Shown piece after piece: positions 18,229 through 27,164 of a DNA stretch of 64,000 nucleotides. The DNA comes from Actinomycetes bacterium (GTDB taxonomy: Bacteria > Actinomycetota > CALGFH01). The position numbers were made by a program, and so were the translations under genes. Location: positions 1 through 64,000 of the forward strand of contig DASYUT010000188.1 in assembly GCA_036000965.1 (NCBI GenBank), read 5' to 3'. Under the pieces are notes generated by a model, which saw only the letters and a program-made list of their open reading frames with translations, had not been told where the DNA came from and did no database searches. The first letter of the stretch is position 1, and every line of letters starts with the position of its first letter.

Positions 18229-19391
18229 CAGGCGAGCACCTCCCCGAGGGCGGCCAGGAAGGTGTCGTCCTCCTCGGGCGTGCCCACGGTGACCCGCAGG
18301 TATGCCTCGAGGGTCGGGTAGGTGGAGACGTCGCGGACCAGCACCCCCCGGTCCAGCAGGCCCTGCCAGACGGTCCTGGGCGGCCGGCCCGGGGCGAAGC
18401 AGAGGAAGTTCGCGTCGCTGGGCAGCACCTCGACGCCCGGGAGCCGGGCCAGCCCGGCGGCGAGCCGGTCGCGCTCGCGCTCGGTGGCGGCGATGTGGCC
18501 CATGAGGTCCCCGACATGGGCGAGCGCGCGCAGCCCGACCGCCTGGGTCGGCGTGGACAGGTGGTAGGGCAGGCGGACCAGGCGGATCCCGTCGACCACG
18601 GACGGGTCGGCGAGCAGGTAGCCGAGGCGGACGCCCGCCATCCGGAACGCCTTGGAGAAGGTGCGGGTGACGACCAGGTTGGGGTGGCGGGAGAGCAGCG
18701 CTGCGGCGTGCGCGGTCCCGAACTCCCCGTACGCCTCGTCCACCACGACCAGGCCGGGCGCGGCCCGGCAGACGGCGGCGAGCACGTCGGGCCCGGTCGC
18801 CTCGCCGGTCGGGTTGTTCGGCGAGCACCAGAAGGTGAGGTCGGCGCCTGCTCCGGCCACCAGGTCGGCGGCCACCTCTGCGGTGATGGGCACGTCGCGC
18901 GGCTGGACCTCGGTGACGACCCGGGTGCCGGTGGCCCGGGCCAGCAGCGAGTGCATCGCGTAGGTCGGCTCGACCACCAGGGCGGAGCGGCCCGGCCCGG
19001 CGAACGCCATGAGGAGCTGCTGCAGCACCTCGTTGGAGCCGTTGGCGGCCCAGGTCCCCTCGAAGCCGTGCCCGGCGTGCAGCGCCAGCGCCTCGCGCAG
19101 CTCGGTCGCCTCCCGGTCCGGGTAGCGGTGCAGCTCAAGGTGGCGCACGGCCTCGGCCAGGTCGTCGAGCACGCCCTGGGGTACCGGCCAGGGCGTCTCG
19201 TTGGTGTTCAGCCGCACCGGCACGTCGAGCTGGGGCGCGCCGTAGGGGATGAGGCCGGCGAGGTCGTCGCGCACGCGGACGCGGTCGGCGGCGACCGGCA
19301 TCCGGCCGGTGCCGGGCCGGTCCGGGTCCGAGCGGGCGGGGTCGGCCGTGGCCAGCACGCCACGGCTGGCCGGGCTGCCTGGCGTGGTCAT
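18228..19391 (-). CDS. hisC: Histidinol-phosphate aminotransferase
   Basis: This is a fold-type I PLP aminotransferase of 387 residues. It shows RLNTNETPWPVP, ANGSNEVLQQL, the PNNPTG motif (SPNNPTGEATG), VVVDEAYGEF, the PLP lysine in TFSKAFRMAGVRLGY, and NFLCFAPG near the C-terminus. The ATG overlaps the hisD stop (ATGA). The first 40 residues are a Pro/Asp/Arg-rich extension before the conserved VRVRDDLAGLIPY. Position and motifs together support HisC over other aminotransferases of the same class. Confidence 0.96.
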   Translation of the reverse strand: MTTPGSPASRGVLATADPARSDPDRPGTGRMPVAADRVRVRDDLAGLIPYGAPQLDVPVRLNTNETPWPVPQGVLDDLAEAVRHLELHRYPDREATELREALALHAGHGFEGTWAANGSNEVLQQLLMAFAGPGRSALVVEPTYAMHSLLARATGTRVVTEVQPRDVPITAEVAADLVAGAGADLTFWCSPNNPTGEATGPDVLAAVCRAAPGLVVVDEAYGEFGTAHAAALLSRHPNLVVTRTFSKAFRMAGVRLGYLLADPSVVDGIRLVRLPYHLSTPTQAVGLRALAHVGDLMGHIAATERERDRLAAGLARLPGVEVLPSDANFLCFAPGRPPRTVWQGLLDRGVLVRDVSTYPTLEAYLRVTVGTPEEDDTFLAALGEVLA

Positions 19392-20779
19392 GGCGGCGCC
19401 TCCCGGGTCGGGGCTGGGTTCCTCGCGCTCGGAGGGGGGCTGGGTTCCTCGTGCTCGGATCGGGTGCTTCCTTCGGCCGACCACGGGCGCACGCCGAGCC
19501 GGACCTGGACGGCCCGGCCGTGGGCGGGCAGGTCCTCGGCGCGGGCCAGGGCGGCCACCGTGGGCGCGGCCGCGGCCAGCGCGTCGCGGTCGAACTCGGC
19601 CACCTGCACCGGGCGGAGGAAGTCCAGGGTGGACAGGCCGGCCGAGAACCGGGCGGTGCCGGCGGTGGGGAGCACGTGGTTGGTGCCGGCCGCGTAGTCG
19701 CCGAGCGACACCGGCGTCCACGGGCCGACGAAGACGGCACCGGCGTTGCGGACCCGCGCGGCCAGCTCGCCGGCGTCGGCGACCAGCAGCTCGAGATGCT
19801 CGGGGGCGAACGCCTCGACGACCCGGAGCATGGCAGCCCGGTCGTCGCAGAGCACCACCGCCGACTGCCCGGCGAACGCCGCCTCGACCCGCTCCCGGTG
19901 GGCGGTGGCCGCGGCCTCCTCGGCCAGGACGGGCTCGACCGCCTTCCAGACGTCCGGGTCGTCGGTGACGAGCAGGCATGCGGCCAGCGGGTCGTGCTCG
20001 GCCTGGGCGACCAGGTCGGCGGCGACGTGCCCGGGGTCGGCGGTGGCGTCGGCAAGCACGGCGATCTCGGTGGGGCCGGCGAAGGCGTCGGTGCGGACGC
20101 GGCTGGCCACCTCCTGCTTGGCCAGGGCGACGTAGAGGTTGCCCGGTCCGGTCACCGAGTCGCTGGCGGGCACGGTGGCGGTGCCGAGGGCCAGGGCGGC
20201 GACCGCCTGGGCGCCGCCGAGCAGCCAGACCTCGTCGACCCCGAGCAGCGCGGCGGCGCCCAGCACGGCCGGGTGGCCACGGCCGCCGGGGCCGGGCGGG
20301 GTGGCCAGCGCGACCGCGCCCACCTCGGCGGCTTGGGCCGGGACGACGTTCATGACCACGCTGGACGGGTAGGCGCCGAGACCACCGGGCGCGTACACCC
20401 CGGCCCGCCCGAGCGGCTCGAAGCGCTGAACCAGGCGGACGCCGGGCCGGGCGGTGAAGGTGACCGGGGACGGCCGCTGGGCCTCGTGGAAGGCGCGGAC
20501 CCGTTCGGCCGCGTCGCGCAGGGCGGCGCGCACCGCGGGGTCGAGGGCCCGCTCGGCCGCTGCCAGCTCCTGCCTGGTGGCGCGCCACCGGGCGGGCGGG
20601 GTGTCGACCTGGTCGAAGCGGCGGGCCGCCTCGGCCACCGCCTCGTCGCCGCGGACGGCGACGTCGTCGACGAGCGCGCGGACGCTGGCCCGGGCGGCGG
20701 CCACGTCGGCGGCGGGCGCGCGCGGCAGCAGGCCGGCCGGGTCGCGGTCGCAGCCTCGCAGGTCGATCAGGGGCAGCAC
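19388..20779 (-). CDS. hisD: Histidinol dehydrogenase
   Basis: HisD is the zinc- and NAD-dependent enzyme for the last two oxidations to histidine. The 463-residue protein shows YAPGGLGAYPSSVVMN, DSVTGPGNLYVALAK, the zinc ligands in AQAEHDPLA and SLGDYAAGTNHVLPT, and the catalytic His in APEHLEL. The start is GTG at 20779 with GGAG seven bases upstream. The last 30 or so residues (EEPSPPPSARNPAP region) form a Pro/Ser/Glu-rich tail that carries translation into hisC. It is the first gene of the his block. Confidence 0.97.
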   Translation of the reverse strand: MLPLIDLRGCDRDPAGLLPRAPAADVAAARASVRALVDDVAVRGDEAVAEAARRFDQVDTPPARWRATRQELAAAERALDPAVRAALRDAAERVRAFHEAQRPSPVTFTARPGVRLVQRFEPLGRAGVYAPGGLGAYPSSVVMNVVPAQAAEVGAVALATPPGPGGRGHPAVLGAAALLGVDEVWLLGGAQAVAALALGTATVPASDSVTGPGNLYVALAKQEVASRVRTDAFAGPTEIAVLADATADPGHVAADLVAQAEHDPLAACLLVTDDPDVWKAVEPVLAEEAAATAHRERVEAAFAGQSAVVLCDDRAAMLRVVEAFAPEHLELLVADAGELAARVRNAGAVFVGPWTPVSLGDYAAGTNHVLPTAGTARFSAGLSTLDFLRPVQVAEFDRDALAAAAPTVAALARAEDLPAHGRAVQVRLGVRPWSAEGSTRSEHEEPSPPPSARNPAPTREAPP

Positions 20780-20978
20780 GTGCAGGCTCCAGGCGGATGG
20801 GCAGACGTTGGCGTGTGGGCCGGCCGTGTGCGCGACCGGCCCGACGAGGGCCCAAGGTACCGCAGTGCCGGTGAGGGGGCGAAGCCGGTTTCCACAGCCC
20901 CGGGCTCGTGTCCGGTGCGACGCGCCGGGGGCGAGCCACTACCATGGAGGGCAGGACCCTCTCGCTGCGAGGCTGGTC

Positions 20979-21620
20979 GTGGAACTCCCGCTCTTCCCTC
21001 TGTCCACCGTGCTCTACCCGGGCCTGCCGATCCCGCTCCACGTGTTCGAGGAGCGCTATCGGGAGATGTTCGCCCGCATCCTCGACAGCGACCAGCGCTT
21101 TGGCGTGGTCGCGATCGTCGAGGGGTTCGAGGTCGGCGGCGCGGCCACCTACCATCCGGTCGGCTGCCTGGCAGAGGTCAGGGAGGTCCGGCCCTACCCG
21201 GACGGCCGGCTCGACGTGGTCGCGCAGGGGGCCAGCCGCTTCGAGATCGGCGGGGTCGTGCAGCCGCGCCCCTACATCGTCGCCGAGGTGACGACGCTGC
21301 CCGAGGAGGCCGGCGAGGACGCCGAGCGGCACGCCAAGCGGGCCGGCCGGCTGTTCACCCGGTACGTCTCGGCCCTGCTCGAGCTGGCCGGGGAGGACGG
21401 CGGCGAGTTCGAGGTCCCGGCAGACCCGCTGCCCGCCTCCTACTTCGTCGCCGCCGGCCTGCAGATCGACGTGGCCGACAAGCAGCGGCTCCTGATCGCC
21501 CCCACGGCCGCCGAGCGGCTGCAGGCCTCGACCATCCTGCTCCGCCGCGAGCTCGCCCTCCTGGAGCGGCTGCAGGCCGCCGGCCCGGCCCGCATGACCG
21601 GCCCGTTCTCGTTGAACTGA
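20979..21620 (+). CDS. LON peptidase N-terminal domain protein
   Basis: This stand-alone LON substrate-binding domain has 213 residues and no ATPase or protease part. It opens with the family signature ELPLFPLSTVLYPGLPIPLHVFEERYREM and continues with FGVVAIVEG, VGCLAEVREVRPYPDGRLDVVAQGASRFEI and, later, LLIAPTAAERLQASTILLRRELALLE. The GTG at 20979 with GAGG eight bases upstream places the family N-terminus at residue 1. It is divergent from hisD. The biochemical role of such proteins is not established; they are presumed to bind proteins or peptides. Confidence 0.88.
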   Translation: MELPLFPLSTVLYPGLPIPLHVFEERYREMFARILDSDQRFGVVAIVEGFEVGGAATYHPVGCLAEVREVRPYPDGRLDVVAQGASRFEIGGVVQPRPYIVAEVTTLPEEAGEDAERHAKRAGRLFTRYVSALLELAGEDGGEFEVPADPLPASYFVAAGLQIDVADKQRLLIAPTAAERLQASTILLRRELALLERLQAAGPARMTGPFSLN

Positions 21621-21946
21621 CCGGGGCTCCCGCCGCCCGGGGTCGCGCGGACCCTGGCTCGAGCAGTCAGAGCCGAGCAGCCGGCAGGCTCGAAGGTGAC
21701 TCGGGCGACCCCCGCCTGACTCCGCGGACTTGCTGGCCCATGAACGCTCCCTACGGGATAAGCTCGACGGCGAACCGGCGACGACGCTACTCGATCGGAC
21801 GGCCCGGTCGAAGGCCCTTGAGCGAGGGTGGACGGCCGTCCCGATACTCTGCTCATGATAATCTGCTCATATGGATCGAACCGTCTGAAGCGTTCGGACG
21901 AAGTCGAAGGTGCCCTGCCCCGCACGAAACGAGGTCCCGCTTCGCC
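21621..21946. other. 326-base spacer with a candidate promoter and repeats
   Basis: There is no convincing gene here. The right half is unusually AT-rich for this window. It holds the direct repeat TCTGCTCAT at 21848 and 21862, a -10-like GATAAT (21857-21862) between the copies, and an imperfect inverted repeat CGTCTGAA/TTCGGACG at 21882-21900. These look like a promoter and operator for the small gene at 21947. Confidence 0.4.
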
Positions 21947-22213
21947 ATGCGTGTGGTGCTGCTGATCGCGGTCGGGGGTTTCCTCGCGCTCGGTCTGCTC
22001 ACGGTCGTCGCTGCCATCGGGTCGGCCCGCGTCGCGCGAGACGAGGAGGCGCGTGCCCGGGCCACGCCGCCAAGCCGCCGCCGGCGCCGGCGCCGCTCCG
22101 GCGCCGGGCAGCCGCCCTCCCCCGCCCCAGGCCGGGCCGAGCAGCCCGGGCACGCCCCTCCCGGCCGAGCCGCCGATCCCCGCCGCGGCGGCCGGTCCAG
22201 CTCCACGGGCTGA
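21947..22213 (+). CDS. Small single-helix membrane protein (hypothetical)
   Basis: This 88-residue open frame begins MRVVLLIAVGGFLALGLLTVVAAIG, a clear membrane helix or uncleaved signal. A short acidic/basic linker follows (ARVARDEEARARA), then an Arg-rich and Pro-rich cytoplasmic tail. GAGG lies about 12 bases before the ATG, farther than ideal. The AT-rich promoter-like spacer upstream supports transcription in this direction. I recognise no family. The stop codon falls in the first unit of a tandem repeat, so the tail may have been altered by repeat growth. Confidence 0.45.
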   Translation: MRVVLLIAVGGFLALGLLTVVAAIGSARVARDEEARARATPPSRRRRRRRSGAGQPPSPAPGRAEQPGHAPPGRAADPRRGGRSSSTG

Positions 22214-22281
22214 CCCGCGCCGGTCACGCTCCACGCTGACCCGCGCCGGTCAGGCTCCACGGCTGACCGGCGCCGGTCAGG
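22201..22281. repeat. Three tandem copies of a 26-28-bp unit
   Basis: Units beginning CTCCAC at 22201, 22229 and 22255 share the core CTGACCCGCGCCGGTCA with small changes. The array covers the end of the small membrane-protein gene and continues into the spacer before dnaE (read from its 3' end). The periods are not multiples of three. Confidence 0.85.
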
Positions 22282-22295
22282 CGAGCAGGGCGTCG
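22275..22295. repeat. Displaced copy of the dnaE 3' end
   Basis: A 21-bp stretch is identical to 22386-22406, which codes for the last residues and stop of dnaE. The copy sits 111 bases downstream of the real dnaE end, directly after the tandem array. Confidence 0.75.
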
Positions 22296-22387
22296 CCTTG
22301 GCGCCCCCTGGCGCCCTGGCACGCCGCGGTGAGGTCGGCGCGCCAGCACCACCGAGGCGCTGTGGCCTGCGGCCGGGTCGGGTCGGG

Positions 22388-25300
22388 TCAGGCGAGCAGG
22401 GCGTCGGGACCGAGCTCGGCCTTGATCTCGGCGTAGAGACCGTTGCGGGGATCGACCCGGAACTGGTCGCCGAGGCGGACGATCATGGTCGAGCGGGCAC
22501 CGCGGATCTGCAGGTGCACGGGTGCCTTGCCCCGGTGGGAGCCGAGGATGCGCTTGAGGCGGTTGACCGTGCTGTCGTCGCAGGCGCGTGCCTCCAGGTT
22601 GAGCACGACCGGCTCGGTTCCCGGCTCGCTCAGGTTCGGCGGCTTGACCTCGACCGCGATCAGCTTCGGGGTCTCGTCCCGGGCGTCCACCCGGGCCTTG
22701 ACCACCACCACGGCGTCCTGGGCGAGCAGGCCCTGGTGCTGCTGGTAGGTCTGGGGGAAGAAGATGCACTCGGCCGTCCCGTCGAGGTCCTCCAGGTCGG
22801 CCACGACGTAGGTCTCGCCCCGCTTGGTGAACTTCTTGGTCAGCTTGGCCAGGATTCCGGCGACCGTCACCATCGCGCCGTCGGCCCGCTCGGCCAGTAC
22901 GGCCAGGCTCGTGTCGGCCGCAGCCGCGAGCACCCGCTCGAGCCCGAGCAGGGGATGGTCGGAGACGTACTGGCCGAGCATCTCCTTCTCGAAGGCGAGC
23001 CGCTGCGCCTTGTCCCAGTCGTCCTGGCCGAGCGTGGGCCGGGGCACGGGCACGTCGGTCTCGCCGAGGTCGAAGAACGAGAACTGGCCGGCCGCCTCGG
23101 CCCGCTTGCGGCTCAGGACCTGGTCGACGTGGTCCTCGTACTGCTCGATCAGGGCCCTGCGGGGGTGGCCGAGCGAGTCGAACGCGCCCGCCTTGATCAG
23201 CGACTCGACCACCCGCTTGTTCAGCACGCCGGCGTCGACCTTGTCGCAGAAGTCGAAGAAGTCGGTGAAGCTGCCCTTGTCGTGCCTGGCGGCGATGATT
23301 GCCTGCACGACCTGCTCGCCGACGTTGCGGACGGCCGACAGGCCGTACCGGATCGCCCGGCCCCGCCCGCCCGCTGCGGCGGGCGAGCTCTCGGCCGGGG
23401 CGCCCGGGCCGGGTGCCGCCCCGGCCCCGGCCGGGGTGAAGTCGGAGTCGGAGTCGTTGACGTCGGGCGGCAGTACGGTGATGCCCATGCGGCGGCAGGA
23501 GCCGAGGTACTTGGGGCGCGCGTCCTTGTCGTCCTTGACGCTGGTGAGCAGCGCCGCCATGTACTCGACGGGATGGTGCGCCTTGAGGTAGGCGGTCTGC
23601 CAGGCGACCAGGCCGTAGCCGGCCGCATGGGCCCGGTTGAACGAGTAGCCGGCGAACGGCTGGATGAGCCGCCAGAGCGTCCTGGCCTGCTCAGCGGTGA
23701 GGCCCTTGTCCTGGCAGCCGGCCAGGAAGCGGGGCTCCTCCTTGCGCATGAGGGCCTCGATCTTCTTGCCGATCGCCTTGCGGACGATGTCGGCCTCGCC
23801 GGCCGAGTAGCCGGCCACCCTCTGCAGCAGCGTGATGATCTGCTCCTGGTAGACCATGACGCCGTAGGTGTCGGCGGTGATCTCCTCGAGCAGCGGGTGC
23901 AGGTAGGTGACCTTGCTGGGGTCGTGCTTGCCCGCGATGTAGGTGGGGATCTGCTCCATCGGCCCCGGCCGGTACAGGGCGATCAGGGCGACGATGTCCT
24001 CGAAGCGGTCCGGGCGGAGCTGGCGGAGCAGGCGGCGCATGCCTTCCGACTCCATCTGGAACACCCCGTCGGAGTCCCCGGCCTGCAGCATCTGGAAGGT
24101 GGCCTGGTCGTCCTGGGGGAGGGTGCCGAGGTCGAGCTCGGCCCCGGCCGCCCGCAGGTGCTTCAGGGTGTCGTCGAGCACGGTGAGGTTGCGCAGGCCC
24201 AGGAAGTCCATCTTCAGCAGCCCGAGCTTGGCGACCCCGTTCATCTCGTACTGGGTGATGATCGCCCCGTCGGCCTCGCGCTTCATGACCGGCGCGGCCT
24301 CGATCAGGGGGACGCGGGAGATCACCACCGCGGCGGCGTGCACGCCCCACTGCCGGCGCAGCCCCTCCAGGCCCTCGGCGGTGTCGAGCACCTTGCGTGC
24401 GTCGGGGTCGTTGTCCCTGGCCGCCCGCAGGTCGCCCGAGAGCTTGTACGCCTCGGCGAGCGGGAACTCCTTGCCCAGGACCGGCGGGGGCATCATCTTG
24501 GCCAGGTCGTCGCCCAGCTTGTACGGGTACCCGAGCACCCGGGCCGAGTCGCGGATGGCCTGCTTGGCCTTGATGGTGGAGAAGGTGACGATCTGGGCGA
24601 CGTGGTCCTCGCCGTACTTCTCGGTCGCGTAGCGGATCATGTCGCCGCGCCGGCGCTCGTCGAAGTCCATGTCGATGTCGGGCATCTCGCGGCGCTCGGG
24701 GTTCAGGAAGCGCTCGAACATCAGCCCGTAGGCGATCGGGTCGAGCTCGGTGATGCGCAGGCAGTACGACACGCAGGAGCCGGCCGCGCTGCCCCGTCCG
24801 GGCCCGACCCGGATGCCGTGCTCGCGGGCGTGGCGGCACAGGTCGGCCACGATCAGGAAGTAGCCGGCGAAGCCGAGGTGGTTGATGACCGACAGCTCGT
24901 AGTCGAGCCGCTCCTGCGCGGCCCTGGGCAGCGGGTCGCCGTAGCGCCCGGCCGCCCCCCGCATGGTCTCCTCGCGCAGCCATGACTCGAGGGTGTGGCC
25001 CTCGGGCACGTCGAACTCGGGCAGGTGGTTGCCGCCGAAGCTCAGCTCGACGTCGCAGCGCTCGGCCACCGCCAGCGTGTTGTCGCATGCGTCCGGAACC
25101 TCACCGAACAGGGCGCGCATCTCGGCCGGGGACTTGAGGTAGAACTCCTCGGCGTCGAACTTGAACCGCTTGGGGTCGGCCAGCACGGCGCCGGTCTGGA
25201 TGCAGAGCAGCACCTCGTGGGGGACGGCGTCGGCCTTGCGGGTGTAGTGCAGGTCGTTGGTGGCGAGCAGCGGGATGCCGAGGTCGCGGGCGCAGGCGAC

Positions 25301-25876
25301 CAGCTCCAGGTTGACCCGCTTGTCCTCGGGCAGGCCGTGGTCCATCAGCTCGACGAAGTAGTTGTCGGGCCCGAACAGGTCACGGAACTCGGCGAGCACC
25401 GCCTTCGCGCCGGCCTGGTCGCCCTTGAGCAGGCGCTGGCAGGCCTCGCCGCCGAGGCAGCCGGAGGTGGCGATGACGCCCTCGTGGTGGCGGGCGAGCA
25501 GCTCGCGGTCCATGCGCGGCTTGTAGAAGAAGCCCTCGATGGAGGCATGGGAGACCAGCCGCAGCAGGTTGTGGTAGCCGGTCTGGTTCTCGGCCAGCAG
25601 GGTGAGGTGCGTGTAGGGCTCGGCTGAGTCGCGCCGCTGCTTCTCGAACCGGGAGCCGGGGGCCAGGTAGGCCTCGGCGCCCAGGATGGGCTTGACGCCG
25701 TGCTTCTTGCCGGCCTGGTAGAAGTCGACCGCGCCGAACAGGAAGCCGTGGTCGGTCATTGCCAGCGCCGGCATGCCCATGCGGGCCGCCTCGACGAACA
25801 GGTCGTCGACCCGGGCGGCCCCGTCCAGCATCGAGTACTCGGTGTGGACGTGGAGGTGGGCGAAGCTGTCCGGCAC
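22388..25876 (-). CDS. dnaE: DNA polymerase III alpha subunit
   Basis: This is the replicative polymerase. The 1,162-residue protein has an N-terminal PHP domain (HLHVHTEYSMLDGA, then TDHG), the polymerase core with PGRGSAAGS (about residue 358) and the catalytic aspartates in PDIDMDFDERRRGD (about 395-405), the fingers with GYSFNRAHAAGYG, and tandem helix-hairpin-helix and OB-fold parts (VTVAGILAKL near 1,005). A 25-residue Ala/Gly/Pro linker ([12 protein letters not shown]) interrupts the region near residue 820. The start is GTG at 25876 with GGGGGAG eight bases upstream; longer starts lack support. DnaA-like boxes lie 57-88 bases before the gene. Confidence 0.97.
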   Translation of the reverse strand: MPDSFAHLHVHTEYSMLDGAARVDDLFVEAARMGMPALAMTDHGFLFGAVDFYQAGKKHGVKPILGAEAYLAPGSRFEKQRRDSAEPYTHLTLLAENQTGYHNLLRLVSHASIEGFFYKPRMDRELLARHHEGVIATSGCLGGEACQRLLKGDQAGAKAVLAEFRDLFGPDNYFVELMDHGLPEDKRVNLELVACARDLGIPLLATNDLHYTRKADAVPHEVLLCIQTGAVLADPKRFKFDAEEFYLKSPAEMRALFGEVPDACDNTLAVAERCDVELSFGGNHLPEFDVPEGHTLESWLREETMRGAAGRYGDPLPRAAQERLDYELSVINHLGFAGYFLIVADLCRHAREHGIRVGPGRGSAAGSCVSYCLRITELDPIAYGLMFERFLNPERREMPDIDMDFDERRRGDMIRYATEKYGEDHVAQIVTFSTIKAKQAIRDSARVLGYPYKLGDDLAKMMPPPVLGKEFPLAEAYKLSGDLRAARDNDPDARKVLDTAEGLEGLRRQWGVHAAAVVISRVPLIEAAPVMKREADGAIITQYEMNGVAKLGLLKMDFLGLRNLTVLDDTLKHLRAAGAELDLGTLPQDDQATFQMLQAGDSDGVFQMESEGMRRLLRQLRPDRFEDIVALIALYRPGPMEQIPTYIAGKHDPSKVTYLHPLLEEITADTYGVMVYQEQIITLLQRVAGYSAGEADIVRKAIGKKIEALMRKEEPRFLAGCQDKGLTAEQARTLWRLIQPFAGYSFNRAHAAGYGLVAWQTAYLKAHHPVEYMAALLTSVKDDKDARPKYLGSCRRMGITVLPPDVNDSDSDFTPAGAGAAPGPGAPAESSPAAAGGRGRAIRYGLSAVRNVGEQVVQAIIAARHDKGSFTDFFDFCDKVDAGVLNKRVVESLIKAGAFDSLGHPRRALIEQYEDHVDQVLSRKRAEAAGQFSFFDLGETDVPVPRPTLGQDDWDKAQRLAFEKEMLGQYVSDHPLLGLERVLAAAADTSLAVLAERADGAMVTVAGILAKLTKKFTKRGETYVVADLEDLDGTAECIFFPQTYQQHQGLLAQDAVVVVKARVDARDETPKLIAVEVKPPNLSEPGTEPVVLNLEARACDDSTVNRLKRILGSHRGKAPVHLQIRGARSTMIVRLGDQFRVDPRNGLYAEIKAELGPDALLA

Positions 25877-25932
25877 CGGTCTCACTCCCCCACCAGCTCG
25901 TGACTCGATCGCTGCGACGCCCGTGCACAGGG

Positions 25933-25980
25933 TTCTCCACAAGCCTAGCCGAGGCTGTGGACAAAATTACACGGCTGTAA
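25933..25980. promoter_or_regulatory. Two DnaA-box-like sites and a palindrome upstream of dnaE
   Basis: TGTGGACAA at 25956-25964 is the exact reverse of the actinobacterial DnaA box TTGTCCACA. TTCTCCACA at 25933-25941 differs by one base and lies in the other orientation. Next to them TTACA-CGGC-TGTAA (25967-25980) forms a palindrome. This is one of the few AT-rich spots in the window and probably holds the dnaE promoter or operator. Confidence 0.55.
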
Positions 25981-26031
25981 CTTTGGGGGAGCCTACACCC
26001 TGGCGCGGGGGGTGGCAACGGTCCCGCGAGG

Positions 26032-26062
26032 GCTGAAACGCTTGCGCCACAAGGGTTTCAGC
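26032..26062 (-). terminator. Hairpin downstream of rluD
   Basis: A perfect 8-bp inverted repeat, GCTGAAAC and GTTTCAGC, flanks a 15-base loop 53 bases after the rluD stop and before the dnaE promoter. It has no T tract, so it may be a weak or factor-assisted terminator for lspA-rluD. Confidence 0.45.
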
Positions 26063-26114
26063 GGGAAGCGCCTGGTCAGCCATTCTGGTCAGCCAATGAG
26101 GAATCCGGAGGCCT

Positions 26115-27164
26115 TCAGCCCTCCTGGCGGAGCCGGTCGAGGACGGCCCCGAGCTCGGCGGGGAGGGGGTCGGTGACCGTCACCTCCTGGCCGGTGGCCG
26201 GGTGCCGGAACGCCAGCCGCCAGGCGTGCAGGAACGGGCGGCCGAGGCCGAGCCTGGCCGCCAGCGCCGGGTCGGCGCCGTAGGTGCGGTCGCCGGCGAC
26301 AGGGTGGCGCAGGTGGGCCAGGTGGACCCGGATCTGGTGGGTGCGGCCGGTCTCGAGCCGGGCCTCGACCAGGTCGGCGGCCCGCAGCCGCTCCTCGACC
26401 TGCCAGTGGGTGACCGCCCGCCGGCCCGAGGCCACCACCGCCATGCGCTTGCGGTCGCGCGGGTGGCGGCCGACCGGCGCGTCCACGGTCCCGCTGCCAG
26501 CGGCCAGGTGGCCCTGGACCAGCGCCAGGTAGCCCCGCTCGACCCGGTGGGCGGCGAGCTCGCGGGCGAGCGCGAGGTGGGTCGCGTCGTCCTTGGCCAC
26601 CACGAGCAGCCCGGAGGTGTCCTTGTCGAGGCGGTGGACGATCCCCGGCCGGTCGCTCCCGCCCGCCGCCGACAGGCCGGTGCCGGCCACCTCGCCCGAA
26701 GCGCGCGAGGCCGAATCGCCTGAAGCGCGCGAGGCCACCTCCCCTGCAGCCGGGGGGGCCACCTCCCCCGAAGCTAATGGGGCTGCCTCGCCCGAAGCCG
26801 GTGCGGCCCGGCCGAGCAGGGCGTTGACCAGGGTCCCGGCGGGGTGCCCGGGGGCGGGGTGGACGACCAGCCCGGCCGGCTTGGCCACCACCAGCAGGTG
26901 ATCGTCCTCCCAGCGGACCGCGAGCGGCACGGCCTCGCCGGCCGGCGGGCCGGCCTCGGGCTCGGGCGGCGGGTCCCAGGCCAGAACCTCCCCGCCGTGG
27001 AGCCGGTGCGACTTGGGGCGGGGCCGGCCGTCGACCAGGACCCGGCCGTCGGCCGCCCAGCGGGCGGCGGCAGCGCGCGACACACCCGCGAGCTCGGCCA
27101 CCACCTCGTCCAGCCGCCGCCCCGCGCTCCCGGAGGGCACCGGCCAGGTGCGGGCGGGGCTCAC
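26115..27164 (-). CDS. rluD: RluD-type 23S rRNA pseudouridine synthase
   Basis: The 349-residue protein has an N-terminal S4 RNA-binding domain (GRRLDEVVAELAGVSRAAAARW) and a RluA-family catalytic domain with LLVVAKPAGLVVHPAPGH, the catalytic Asp in HRLDKDTSGLLVV, RGYLALVQG, and RTHQIRVHLAHLRHPVAGD. The GTG overlaps the lspA stop (GTGA), and this lspA-rluD pairing is common. Five 8-residue repeats (ASGEVAPP type) are inserted directly before GIVHRLDKDTSG, in the loop leading to the active site. Which uridines it modifies cannot be told from the sequence. Confidence 0.95.
   Translation of the reverse strand: MSPARTWPVPSGSAGRRLDEVVAELAGVSRAAAARWAADGRVLVDGRPRPKSHRLHGGEVLAWDPPPEPEAGPPAGEAVPLAVRWEDDHLLVVAKPAGLVVHPAPGHPAGTLVNALLGRAAPASGEAAPLASGEVAPPAAGEVASRASGDSASRASGEVAGTGLSAAGGSDRPGIVHRLDKDTSGLLVVAKDDATHLALARELAAHRVERGYLALVQGHLAAGSGTVDAPVGRHPRDRKRMAVVASGRRAVTHWQVEERLRAADLVEARLETGRTHQIRVHLAHLRHPVAGDRTYGADPALAARLGLGRPFLHAWRLAFRHPATGQEVTVTDPLPAELGAVLDRLRQEG
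26690..26809 (-). repeat. 24-bp tandem repeat inside rluD, five units
   Basis: Five contiguous 24-bp units start at 26690, 26714, 26738, 26762 and 26786. They code for 8-residue blocks of the type ASGEVASR, and divergence between units suggests an older expansion than those in murB or murG. The array lies just before the catalytic HRLDKDTSG motif. Confidence 0.88.

Noticed and set aside
20889-20897. TTTCCACAG as a DnaA box near the LON-domain gene
   Set aside because: It matches only part of the consensus and has no partner site, unlike the pair upstream of dnaE.
22298-24985. An 895-codon plus-strand frame opposite dnaE
   Set aside because: Same codon-bias artefact; the minus-strand frame has a full set of DnaE motifs.
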